From positions 58,684,673 through 58,748,672 of the forward strand of contig NC_080426.1 of NCBI RefSeq assembly GCF_029873635.1: a stretch of DNA of 64,000 bases, given 5' to 3'. A program made the position numbers and the translations under genes. The DNA is from Malania oleifera (taxonomy: Eukaryota; Streptophyta; Magnoliopsida; Santalales; Ximeniaceae). Under the pieces are notes generated by a model. It saw nothing but the letters and a program-made list of their open reading frames with translations. It was not told the origin of the DNA and searched no databases. Position 1 is the stretch's first letter. Each line of letters begins with the position of its first letter. This document shows, piece after piece, positions 11,550-21,700 of this stretch.

Positions 11550-12985
11550 TACTAGGGTGAGACATTTCTCAGTAAGGCGGAATAAATTATTATTAGTGTG
11601 TAGCTAACATGAGTTCCAGTGAAATCAGACACATTCTTTAATTTACTTTTAGCTGAAAAATATAGCATTAGGACAATATAACTCACACCTATACAATTAA
11701 AAATACACATTTTCTCCATATTATAAATCAACTTAGTAAATAATATCATTTACATAAATTCGCATATATGCGTAGAAGAAACCCTTTTTTTGGGCAAACA
11801 ACATCATTATGTATAAACCCCCATAATCAAGTTGTGCGGTCCGAAGATTGGATTTAGTCATGACTGGCCTACCACCAGGCTAAGTCAGAGAATTTCGTCT
11901 GTTAGTCCGATTTGCCTACCTAGTCTGGTCCAGACTCCAGAGAGGTACAACAACTCTTTGGGGCCAAATCAACTATCTAAAGGCCTACACGTCTCACTAC
12001 CGTGTGGCTATACTAACTCATTCACTAGCAACGGTACAATGCTCTCATACCTCTGGTCCTAAGGTTCTTAAATCATATAATGCAATTTAAGTAATAAAAA
12101 CTGTAATATAATTTCATTTCCATAAATCAGTATACAACCTGTCATATATACATTTGCATATAAAACCTATCATAACATATCTCAACATTCAGCCGTCATT
12201 TCATAATCCGACATTCAGTCGTCACATTATAACCCGACATACAGTCATCGTATCACAACCTGACACAGCCGTCCTATCAAAACCTTGGCATTCAGCCGTC
12301 ATATCACAACCCCGACATTCAACTGTCATTTCATAACTCAACATACAACCGTCATTTCACAAATACATCAGGTTTAATTGTGCAAAGTCATAACATTCTC
12401 ATGCCACACAATTTTGACTGATAAATCATAATATAATAAACTACCCGGGGAAAATATAATTTGCTAAAAACAAGGGTATGATCATCTCTATGATTTAATT
12501 TAAATCAAACTATATGTTTTACTATAAAAAGGAGATGAACAAACCATTCACTTTAGTTTTCCCTAAATATTTATAATAATCAAAACTAACAATTTCAGAA
12601 GCCTGATTCATTCAGAAAAGCATATATTACGTATACGAGTCCATATACTCAAGTTTAAATTGTTCAAATACGAGAAAAAACTGACATAATTTATTTCCCT
12701 TACCTATTCTTGAAAATCTGCCTACCACATTCCCTTGCACGAATCCTAGTTTTTTATTAAACTCGCCGAGGAAAGGGAAAACGACAAGCCGAGAAGAAGG
12801 AGTGAGGATCAGAGAGCACGAGGGAGACTTGGGAGAGCTTTAGAGAGGGAAATTCCAAAACCCTGGGGGGGGGGAGAGAGAGAGAGAGAGAGAGAGAAAT
12901 TATTTTTCTAAAAAAAATAAGCTTACACTTATTTATAGGTATGCTAGCCTGGAGGAAACTGTCGACAGTTTGGCCACTTACCTAA
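11550..12985 (-). mobile_element. Gypsy-type LTR, truncated (LTR5)
   Basis: Minus-sense LTR of the same group as LTR1-LTR4. It shares the GGTGAGACATTTCTCAGTAAG block at 11555-11575, a TATA box in minus sense (TATAAATAAG, around 12933-12942), a GA microsatellite (12865-12897), and a perfect 16-base palindrome AAACTGTCGACAGTTT at 12957-12972 in the usual U3 position. The left (U5) end is truncated. The right end stops where the copia LTR at 12986 starts, so the copia element probably inserted into its U3. Short frames here are not genes. Confidence 0.6.
12180..12362. repeat. About 30-bp minisatellite inside LTR5
   Basis: Roughly seven imperfect units built on CATTCAGCCGTCATATCACA, about 25-32 bp each. 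It occupies the part of the LTR where related copies carry different tandem arrays (45373-45480, 63088-63250). Confidence 0.75.
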
Positions 12986-13167
12986 TGTAAGCGGAAGCCT
13001 TGAATTACATTGAATTAATTTTTTCATATGTACGTCCCAATCATATATAATACAATCACCTATTCTAAACAAGGAAACAATCCCCTTACCGAATAATAGC
13101 AAATTCCCCACATTTACTCACTTTCCTAATTTGTTTATTATTTACAATGATACTTGAGATTTTAACA
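12986..13167 (-). mobile_element. Short copia 3' LTR (copia-B)
   Basis: In minus sense it begins TGTTAAAATCTCAAG at 13167 directly after a polypurine tract (ACTTGAGGGGGAG, 13168-13180) and appears to end CGCTTACA at 12986. About 182 bp, typical of a small copia LTR. It follows the RNase H end of the pol at 13175, in the same orientation. The matching 5' LTR was not found to the right. Confidence 0.6.
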
Positions 13168-13174
13168 CTCCCCC

Positions 13175-14608
13175 TCAAGTTGGATCATAAATATTAATCA
13201 TCTCCAACTTGCTAATGAGATCATCAAAGTTCTGTCGTCCCAACCCTTTAGTGAAGATATTTGCAGTTTGTTCCTTTGTAGGTACATAAGTCATATAGAT
13301 AATTCCTTCTTCAATTTTCTCTTTGATAAAGTGTCTGTCCACTTCCACATGCTTAGTCCTATCATGTTGAATTGGATTGAGAGAGATACTGATAGCTACC
13401 TTATTGTCACAATAGAGTTTGATAGAAAATTTCACCAGGACCCGTAAATCTTCCAAGAGTTTCCGTAACCACAGGCCTTCACATATCCCTTGAGCAACTG
13501 CCCTAAATTCAGCTTCAGCACTACTACAAGCCACTACATTCTGTTTTTTGCTTCTCCAAGTTACCAGATTTCCCTAGAAGAATGTGCAATAACCTGTGGT
13601 GGACCTTCTATCTTCCATTGATCCTGCCCAATCTACATCCATAAAGATCTCTACTTCCTTGCTTTCACATTTCTTGAAGAAAAGTCCTCTTCCCGAGGAT
13701 GCCTTGAGATATCAAAGGATCTTGTACACGACATCTAGTGGGCTTCTTTTGGTGAATGCATGTGTTGGCTTACTACACTAACTACAATTGCAATATCTGG
13801 TCTAGTATGTGATAGGTAGATTAGCTTGCCAACCAATCTCTGATACCTTTCCTTTTCAACTGATATTCCACAGTCTTCAACCCTCTTTACTGCTTCAATC
13901 GGGGTTTCGCTGGGTTTGCATCCAAGCATGCCAGTTTCAATTATGAGATCAATAACATACATTCGCTAAGAAACACTAATTCCCTTTTTCGTTCTTGCAA
14001 CTCCATGCCCAAAAAATATTGCATTTGTCCCAAGTCTTTAACTTCAAATTCAGCAATCAGAACTTTCTTCAATCTCTCCATCTTTAATGTATCATCACCA
14101 GTAAGGATTATATCATCAACATATGCAATTAAAATTGTTCTCTTACCTCTTTTAGACTATTGGAAGAACATGATGTGATCTGATTGCCCTTGTCGATAAC
14201 CTTGATTCTTTATTACTTTTGCAAATATGTCAAACCATGCTCTGAGAGATTGTTTGAGTCTATACAAAGGCTTCTTGAGTTTACACACTCTGTTTTCTTC
14301 ACCTTTCCCACTGAATCCTGGTGGTATAGTCATGTATACTTCTTCTTCTAACTCGCCATTTAAAAATGCATTCTTAATATCAAGTTGTTGTAGTGGCCAA
14401 TCTAGGTTGGCTGCCAAAGACAAGAGGACCCGAACTGTATTTAAGTTTGCCATTGGTGCAAATGTCACCATATAGTCAATTTCGTAAGTATGTGTAAATC
14501 ATTTTGCAACAATTCTGGTTTATATCGTTCAACTATCCCATTAGATTTGTATTTCACTGTGAGGACCCATTTACAACCCACTGGCTTCTTCCCTCTCGGC
14601 AAATTTAT
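13175..14608 (-). pseudogene. Copia-B reverse transcriptase-RNase H, decayed
   Basis: Minus-strand fragments appear in the right order for Ty1/copia pol. The RT half (14157-14471) contains QQLDIKNAFLNGELEEEVYM and KPLYRLKQSLRAW. The YVDD active-site box is at 14112-14123. The RLVGKLIYLSHTRPDIA block lies at 13735-13962, and RNase H (13175-13534) has SSAEAEF, LYCDNKVAI and HVEVDRHFIKEK, ending ANIFTKGL. The pieces lie in different frames with stops between them, for example a TAG just upstream of the YVDD box. It cannot make a working polyprotein. Confidence 0.85.
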
Positions 14609-15011
14609 CAACTCCTAAGTTCCATTTTTTTTAGGGCCCACATTTCCTCCATGACTGCCTCTCTCCATTTAGGTATTTTTAGAGCTTCATGAATTTTCTT
14701 TGGAATTCTCATTCTGTCAAGGTTAGAGACAAAAGCACGATATCTTGCAGACAAGCTTTTATAAGACATGTATTTAGACCAAGGGTAATGAGTACATGAC
14801 CTAGTTTGTTTTCTGATTGCAATAGGTAAATTGATATCATCAGGTACAAGATTATCAAAAGAAAGCTCAATTACCAAATTAGAATTGGGTGTGGACTCAT
14901 GGTTATTTACAGCCATCACTGATTCCAACGCTTTTGGTGCCTCAGGTATGAGATTCTCCCTGTTCTTTGTGTTCGGCTTTCTTGAGTAAACAAGTATGTC
15001 TGCGCTGTTTT
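14608..15011 (-). pseudogene. Copia-B pol linker between integrase and RT, distal part
   Basis: This continues the copia-B pol upstream of RT. The frame contains NLPIAIRKQTRSCTHYP, ISARYRAF-like sequence and IPKKIHEALKIPKWREAVMEEM, the standard entry into the copia RT domain (HEAL...W..AM.EEM). It is cut at 15012 by the Cassandra LTR and resumes at 15328. Confidence 0.75.
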
Positions 15012-15327
15012 TATGATACCCCATGGATGAAAGACTTAAAAAAATTAGATGTTACTACCCATATCAACAAGGTGCACATTTCTTTTCGGGAGCTTTCCCA
15101 TAAGAACTCCATAGTTAAGCGTGTTCGGCTTGGAGCAATCTTGGGATGGGTGACCACTTAGGAAATTTTCTCAAGAAGTGTGTGAGTGAGGACAAAATAC
15201 ACTGAAAAGAACACGTGTTGGTTTGTGGGGCCAGTCATTAGTTTGATAAGGCCCACCCCTATTGTCTAGTCCAGGTGGAGGAGGAGAGACGTAGTGCTCC
15301 CTGGCAGACCCAGGTTGGGGCGTTACA
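15012..15327 (-). mobile_element. Solo Cassandra LTR
   Basis: This 316-bp insertion is flanked by the perfect 5-bp direct repeat GTTTT (15007-15011 and 15328-15332). On the minus strand it starts TGTAACGCCCCAACC. The plus strand contains a long 5S rRNA-like stretch, the hallmark of Cassandra terminal-repeat elements. It also contains GGGCCAGTCATTAGTTTGA and CCCCTATTGTCTAGTCCAGG, which I recall from Cassandra LTRs. No internal region or primer-binding site adjoins it, so it is a solo LTR. It interrupts the copia-B pol frame. The outer end is TA rather than CA, one change from canonical. Confidence 0.85.
15047..15171 (+). ncRNA. 5S rRNA-derived domain of the Cassandra LTR
   Basis: Alignable by eye with plant 5S rRNA. 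CCCATAAGAACTCC corresponds to CCCATCAGAACTCC, then AGTTAAGCGTGTTCGGC is the A box plus intermediate element, then GGATGGGTGACC is the C box. The 5' third and the last 20 bases are more diverged. The internal pol III control elements look nearly intact, so transcription is possible. It is not a genuine 5S rRNA gene because the flanks are LTR and the stems are altered. Confidence 0.75.
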
Positions 15328-16312
15328 GTTTTGTTTTCCTATATCTCCCCCTAAGGTTAAGTGTTCTGTTGTGTTTGGCAGATTAGGAAGTGATGCAATG
15401 GAAGGCTCAATAGATGGATTAGGGAATGAAACAATGGGAGGCTCAATAGGTGGTACGGGTTCATATGATGCGAATTCAGTAGTAAATAAGTTAAAGAACC
15501 GATCTTCACTCCATTTCTCCCCTTGAAGAGAGGGCTTTGAAATAAGGAGTGGTTTCAAAGAAAGTAACATCAAGACTAACAAACAACCTTTTTGAGAAAT
15601 GATCATACCATTTGTAGCCTTTCTAGGTAGGGGAATAACCAAGGAAGACACATTTAACGGCACGATGATCCAATTTATCCCGGTGGTGTACATGAACATG
15701 AACAAATGCAGTATAACCAAAGATTTTCAGCGGGAGACTGGAGGGGAGTCGAGAGGTAGGAAAGTGTTCCTGAAATTTCTGAAGAGGGGTGGCAAAGGAA
15801 AGTACTCGACTCGACATTCGATTAATGAGATGTGTAGCAGTTAAGATGGCATCTCCCCAAAAATAGTTTTTCATATTGGTAGTGAACATATATTCCCAGG
15901 CTACTTCAAGTATATGTCTATTTTTTCGTTCAACAACCCCATTTTGTTGAGGGGTATCCACACAAGAACTCTGATGAACAATCCCATTTTCTTGAAGATA
16001 AGTTCCCAGAATAGTATTAAAATATTCCATACCATTATCAGTACGAAAAATTTGAATATGAGTTTGGATCTATGAATGAATCATGGAATGAAAATTGATG
16101 AAAATGGAGCGGACTTCATTTTTGGCTTTCAGCAAGTAAACCCAACAAAGACGAGTATGGTCATCAATTAAAGTAACAAACCATTTTGTATTGATGCGAT
16201 TGAAGGAACGTGAGGGACCCCACAAATCATTGTGAATCATAGTAAATAGGTGAGATGGTTTGTATATGGATGATGAGAAAGAAGAATGGTGGTGTTTTGC
16301 AAGCTCACACAC
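15328..16312 (-). pseudogene. Copia-B integrase and C-terminal linker, decayed
   Basis: The minus strand reads MCELAKHHHSSF, then MIHNDLWGP, then FVTLIDDHTRLCWVYLL, RTDNGMEYF, HQSSCVDTPQQNGVVERKN and YFWGDAILTATHLINRM, the copia integrase core. The catalytic triad is recognisable as D in NDLWG, D in TDNG and E in VERKN. A stop between the two main pieces (near 16066-16070) and frame changes downstream make it inactive. The zinc-binding N-terminus is lost where LTR sequence is inserted at 16337-16504. Confidence 0.85.
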
Positions 16313-16336
16313 TTCACATTGAAACTCAGAAGAAAT

Positions 16337-16504
16337 TTAATGATGCGTATGACTTAATTTTCACATTATATTTATCTACGCATTTGGAAATTGAATAGGC
16401 ATACCCTAGGTTGTGTATATATTGCTATTTATCCAGTTCAACCCAGGTGATAAATTTTAAAATTCCAATTCACCCCCCCTCTTGGGAATACACCAATTCT
16501 AACA
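16337..16504 (+). mobile_element. Copia-type LTR 3' end fragment
   Basis: About 165 bp matching the last part of the LTR at 3495-3665: TATATTTATCTACGCATTTGG, then ACCCTAGGTTGTG, then AATTCACCCCCCCTCTTGGG and CCAATTCTAACA. It lies in the opposite sense within copia-B between protease and integrase. Target duplications were not identified. Confidence 0.6.
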
Positions 16505-16580
16505 TCCCTCATATGCCTTAACAGTGCTAATCGTCTTCCTCGATAATAGGTCCTGAAAAATACAATGAGATGAAACAAGT

Positions 16581-16856
16581 TTAGCATAACAATTTGAGTC
16601 TTTTGTTAACGGATAACATGTTGTAAGATAACTTGGGAACATTTAGGACAAATTTTAAAGTTATAGAGTCAGATATGCGAATACTTCCTTTACCGACAAC
16701 TGGTGAGAGAGAGTCATCTGCAATTTTTATTCTCAAATTCCCAACATATGGTGAGTAGGATGAAAACAATTGATAAGAACCAGTCATATAATCAGATGCA
16801 TTCGAGTCAATTATCCACAGAGATTTGTGACAAGATGTAGTATTTAAGGCTGACAA
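16581..16856 (-). pseudogene. Copia-B protease region
   Basis: Minus-strand frame with WIIDSNASDYMTG, the copia aspartic protease active-site block. The catalytic triplet is usually DSG; here the Gly is Asn. It continues with LRIKIADDSLSPVVGKGSIRI and LNVPKLSYNMLSV, standard for this domain. Position upstream of the integrase fits copia order. The altered active site and the surrounding breaks mean it is a relic. Confidence 0.8.
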
Positions 16857-17463
16857 ATAATTACCGTGGTGAGCCAGAGGAAGACTAACCCAATGTTTGA
16901 ATTGATAAAATCATTTTATACAACTGATCTAACTGTTCAGGACTGAATGCACTACTTGGGCAGTGATAAGGAGACTATCGAGGAAGACATAAGAAAAATA
17001 TAAGAGGTTTAGCTTTTAAAAACGAATCACTTTTTTTTTAATCTCTAAAAGAACATTCAGATAATCAAAGTTTTAGATGTTAATTTTAGAGGTCTTTGGT
17101 TAGACTTTTGAGAGAGTTGATGAAAGATATAGATGGGAAAAGAATTCCCTCCCATATGTAATCAAATTTAGAAAATAAAATAGCATTCAAGATTTTTAAC
17201 TTTTATTTATTTTTTTAATAAAATAAAAAAAAAATGCATACTTTTAATCTGAAACACTTTCAAATATTCCATATTTTAATCACAATTACTTATTTAAGTA
17301 AATACTTATTTTTTTTTTTATGTTTCCAAACATGCCTTTAAGATAACAAATTTTTTAAACGACAAATCCTAATGGTAGAGGTTTAACTCTTCTTACTCTG
17401 TCCGTTTAATTGCAACTATAAAAATTTAAAAAAGATTAATAACAGTAAACTAAATTTTTGAAA
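16857..17463. other. Gag tail remnant, then DRP1 upstream region
   Basis: At 16880-16960 the minus strand still reads SPEQLDQLYKM, typical of the C-terminal Gag/protease spacer of copia, so the relic extends about 100 bases further. From about 16980 to 17400 there is only AT-rich sequence with poly-A and poly-T runs. This is the upstream region of the dynamin-related gene. Confidence 0.45.
17417..17423 (+). promoter_or_regulatory. Candidate TATA box of the DRP1 gene
   Basis: TATAAAA lies about 300 bases before the start codon. Transcription would begin near 17450 and give a CT-rich 5' leader (17464-17640, with repeated CCCATTTTCC and CCTCCC words), common in plant housekeeping promoters. The motif alone is weak evidence in AT-rich DNA. 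Confidence 0.4.
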
Positions 17464-17715
17464 ATCTTTATGACTCACCACCTACTTACCCATTTTCCCA
17501 TTTTCCCTCCCTACCCTGCCATTTTTCTTTGTCTTTCTGACTTTTCACTCGTTTTCTGATCTTCCAAACGCCCTGCGCCTTCTCGCTCCCCACTCCTGAA
17601 CCGAATCGCCCCAAAAGCCTGCGATCTGCGTTCCCTGTCAGTTCGCCGATTCCGCGCTGCAATCGCCGGCTGATCACCGAGCCATCGCTCTGATTTGATT
17701 CGGTATCCGCGGCTC

Positions 17716-18752
17716 ATGGAGAACCTGATATCTCTCGTCAATAAGCTGCAGAGAGCCTGCACTGCTCTGGGCGACCATGGCGAAGAGAGCGCCTTGCCTA
17801 CCCTTTGGGACTCCTTACCAGCAATCGCCGTTGTCGGTGGCCAGGTCCCATCTCGATCCCTTATTTTGCCTTTTTGATTATGTATTGGTTTTGTAGATCT
17901 TCGCTTACCCTTGAATTATTGCATTATATTATGAATTAGATTGGTCTTTGTTCAGTCTTTGATTTTAACTGTTCTCTTCTAATTTTATCTGAATCGGAGT
18001 TGGTGGTTTCATTTTTCGCGCGTTCATGCTATTTCTTGGTGTTCTTTAGCTTGCGATTTAGTTGATCTTTCTATTATTGAAGTGTGTTATGTCAATTACA
18101 CTAATTTATAATTGGGAAGGCAGGCGCTTTTATTTTTTTTATCTTTGTTTTTTGAATTTTATTCCCATTTTACGTGTTTGTGTTCTTGTAGTAGCTGAAG
18201 AAGTTCTTTCTGGGAAGGTGTTTGTCAGATCTGGAATATGATGACTAATATAGATGATCTTACGTTGTGAATTTAGGAGTTTGAGAGCAAGTTTGCTTTC
18301 TGGAATTTGAAAAACCATATTTGATGTGGTTTTTGATTATTTTAAACATTCGGCCTTGATTGCTTTTACTAGCAATTGAACCTTTCTTTCTTGACTGCTA
18401 CTTTTTTTTGTTTTTTTTGTTTTAAACAATAGTTTCATTTTGTTATCTGAATACAATTAACGAGGATGCTTGCAGTTGTCTTTTAACATTTTTTGCAATA
18501 TATTGATATATTGATTTGTAAAGTTGGAGCAGATAAAAATGTCTCGAGCGTTTATTTTTTAAAATGGAATTATCATGCTGTACAGCAAAATTTCATTAAT
18601 AGTCTTTGGGTTACCCTTAAGTTAGATTTGTCTATCTGTGATGGACTGAGACATCTATGGAATGAGGCTGCTTTCTTTATCTTCTTTTAGGTTCAGGTGA
18701 ATTTTGTCATTTTATTTAGGAAATACCACACAGAGAGAAAATATCAGAGAGC

Positions 18753-18786
<34 letters not shown>

Positions 18787-21700
18787 TTTGTAAGGTTTGT
18801 AGGAGGTCACAAGAACTAAGAGAGAGAAAGATAGATTTGTAAGGTTTGTAGGAGGTCCACCAAAACTTCATCTACTTCTCTATGCAATTTAATAGGACAT
18901 GTTTGGTGCATGCCTGGATATTGAGCATCTTCAATGTCATGTATATAACATGTTAAGATACAAACTCACTATCTAGAATGGGACTGTTGATTCAGATCCA
19001 TCATTAAAACTAATGAGATCGGGTCACGGTTGGCATTCCACGAAATTCTGTCTTGCAAAATATGCACTACCTCATCTAACAGTGATTTGCATTTTCTTCT
19101 AATGACCTTGTTAGGGTGTTGGAATTGTTAATGACAGTGTAGTTAAATTCTAATATGGAATTGTAATTTTCAGCAGGTCTCCAGCAAACCCCTGAAAGCT
19201 TTAGTTTCTATTTTTCTAGATGCTTGGTTCTGATGTCACACTGATACTTGTTTTCAGTGCACATTTTTTTAATATTTTAATATAGTTCTGGGAAGTCTTT
19301 AGTGCTGGAGAGCCTTAGTTTCTATTTTTCAAGACACTTGGTTCTGGTGTCACAATGATTTTTGGTTTCACTGCCTAACTTTTTAATATTTTAATAGAGC
19401 TCTGGGAAGTCTTCAGTGCTGGAGAGCATTGTTGGAAAGGACTTTTTGCCTCGTGGATCTGGTAATAAATAGTGTTAATGCTTTTCACTGTTTGATTTAT
19501 GCTGCAATCTTATAATTATATTTTTTATAATATAAACTTGTAGAACTGCAAATCTTCCTTTGCAATTCTGGAAATGATGCACAACATTTGACTGCAGGGA
19601 TTGTTACTCGACGTCCTCTTGTGTTGCAGCTCCATAAGATTGATGAAGGAAGAGAATATGCCGAGTTCCTTCACCTCCCAAGAAAGAGATTCACAGATTT
19701 TGGTATAGTTCTTGTCAGAAAAGTGGCATTTGTTTATACTCGTTTATACCTAGTTGGTTTTATTGCTTATTTGTGGCTTGTTTTCTCTTTTTATTACAAT
19801 GAGTATGGTATTTGACTACTTGGTGAATATTGGGTCAATAATTGTCCTTTGTAGCGCCATGACACAGAAGAATTTCAGTTCTTATTTATTTATATTTTTG
19901 TTTCACATTTAATATTCTCTTTTTTATAGCCTAGATGTTAACCGTAGGCGTCTACTGTGCAGCTGCTGTGCGGAAAGAGATCTCTGATGAGACCGATCGG
20001 GAAACAGGCCGAAGTAAACAAATTTCCAGTGTTCCAATTCATCTTAGCATCTATTCCCCTAATGGTGAGATAAGATTGTACTTTATGCTTGTTGTTATTA
20101 TCTGTTATATTCTCATAGTATCTTACATACCTTTTTTGTTCCTTTACGTTAATAATATTCATAAAGGCTGGTGTTTTTTCCCTCCCCCCCCCCCCCCCCC
20201 ACTTCTGATGAAGTGATTAGGTTGGGATTTATTGAACTTAAATTGAGATCTAGCATTTGACGAGATTGTTGGTTTAAAATATTTTTATGATTGAAATAAC
20301 TTTGGCGATAACAAATATGTTACAAAACAATGTTGATGAGAATATTTGTCTGTTCCTATTGGCATCTATTTATTAATGAATAAATTGGGTTCTAAAAATT
20401 CATTTTCTAATATCTTATACTTAGTATTTAGAAGCATGGATGAAACAATAGTTTTAGGAAGATAACTATGACCAAATGTACGAATCCCCGAGGATGAGAA
20501 CATTTTCTGCAAGCAGTGATGATGGAGGTCTAAAAAATATATGCATTTGTGGTTGTAGATTGGTTGAAGGAATAATCAAGGAGCTGCAATTTTATGATTT
20601 GCAATGGCCATTGTCTATGAAAAGGGAGTGAATATTTAGTTTTTCTTGAAAATGAATTGAATAATAGTAGTAACCTATATGTAGGGGTCGGGCCTGGTCC
20701 GAGTTTCACCCATTCTAGCTTTGTGAGCAATTAGGGGTTTTTTTATGCTTGCTTGAGCCTATCTTGGTGTAGCATGAGCCTGTTCGAGATGGCTTAAGGG
20801 TTTTTTTTTTTTTTGGGGGGATAAGTTAGCTTAGAATTGCCCCTAAAAGAAATTGTTTTGTGCAGTTTTGGCCTTACAAAGGAAATTTCACCAGTAAATA
20901 ATGTATTTGTTGTTAATTATTAATTATGTACTCATGTAATTTAATATGGAGAACATGTTTTGCATAGTTGTAATTGTTTCTAAATTAAGCATACCAACTA
21001 GATATCAGGCTTGAATTTGTTATCTTTGGCTTAACAAAAAATTGGATGAATGGACCAACAAATCTCCACTTATTATTTAAAATAGATTTTTCGGTATAGA
21101 GTAGATAATTTTGAAGGGGGAATGGAATAATATTTATTTAGATATTATAGACCCTTTAATAGTGTGTTTATACAAGGACGGCCTGGAAACAACTCAGAGT
21201 TTTTAACACTTGAACATGTCTATAGACATGCAGTACTTTGTCCACAATTGAGTGTCCACCTAACATATCTGTCAGGTGTCAGTTTTCTCAAATTTGGAAG
21301 TTCTGTTTATTACTCAGTGAGATGTTGTTTCAAGTTATTGTATAATTTCTTCTTCTTTTTCTTGGTCTTAATTTTTTTTTTTTGGTTTTTGACAGTTGTG
21401 AATTTGACACTGATTGATCTTCCTGGACTTACGAAAGTAGCAGTTGGTGAGATATGTCTTCTAGTTTTTGCTGTTTTGTTAGTTTCATTTATTGTCTTAG
21501 TTGTATCCCGCAGCCCAACTTTATATCACAGCGATTAATTGATGTTTACATTAACCGGGGTGTTGTAGAGGGCCAACCTGAAGGCATTGTCCAAGACATT
21601 GAGAATATGGTTAGGTCGTTTATTGAGAAGGTAATTGCAATTAGAAAAGAATTTCCTTTCCCTGTTTGTTTTGCTAATGTCGTACAAGCTTGTAAAATAC

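Noticed and set aside
12180-12362. CRISPR-like array
   Set aside because: Plant nuclear LTR context; units are imperfect and contiguous with no unique spacers.
15047-15171. Genuine 5S rRNA gene
   Set aside because: The 5S similarity is partial and sits inside a 316-bp insertion with LTR ends and a 5-bp target duplication, which is the Cassandra layout.
19938-20216. ORFs on both strands over DRP1C exon 4
   Set aside because: They overlap the real exon and run into introns; only the plus-strand exon segment is conserved.
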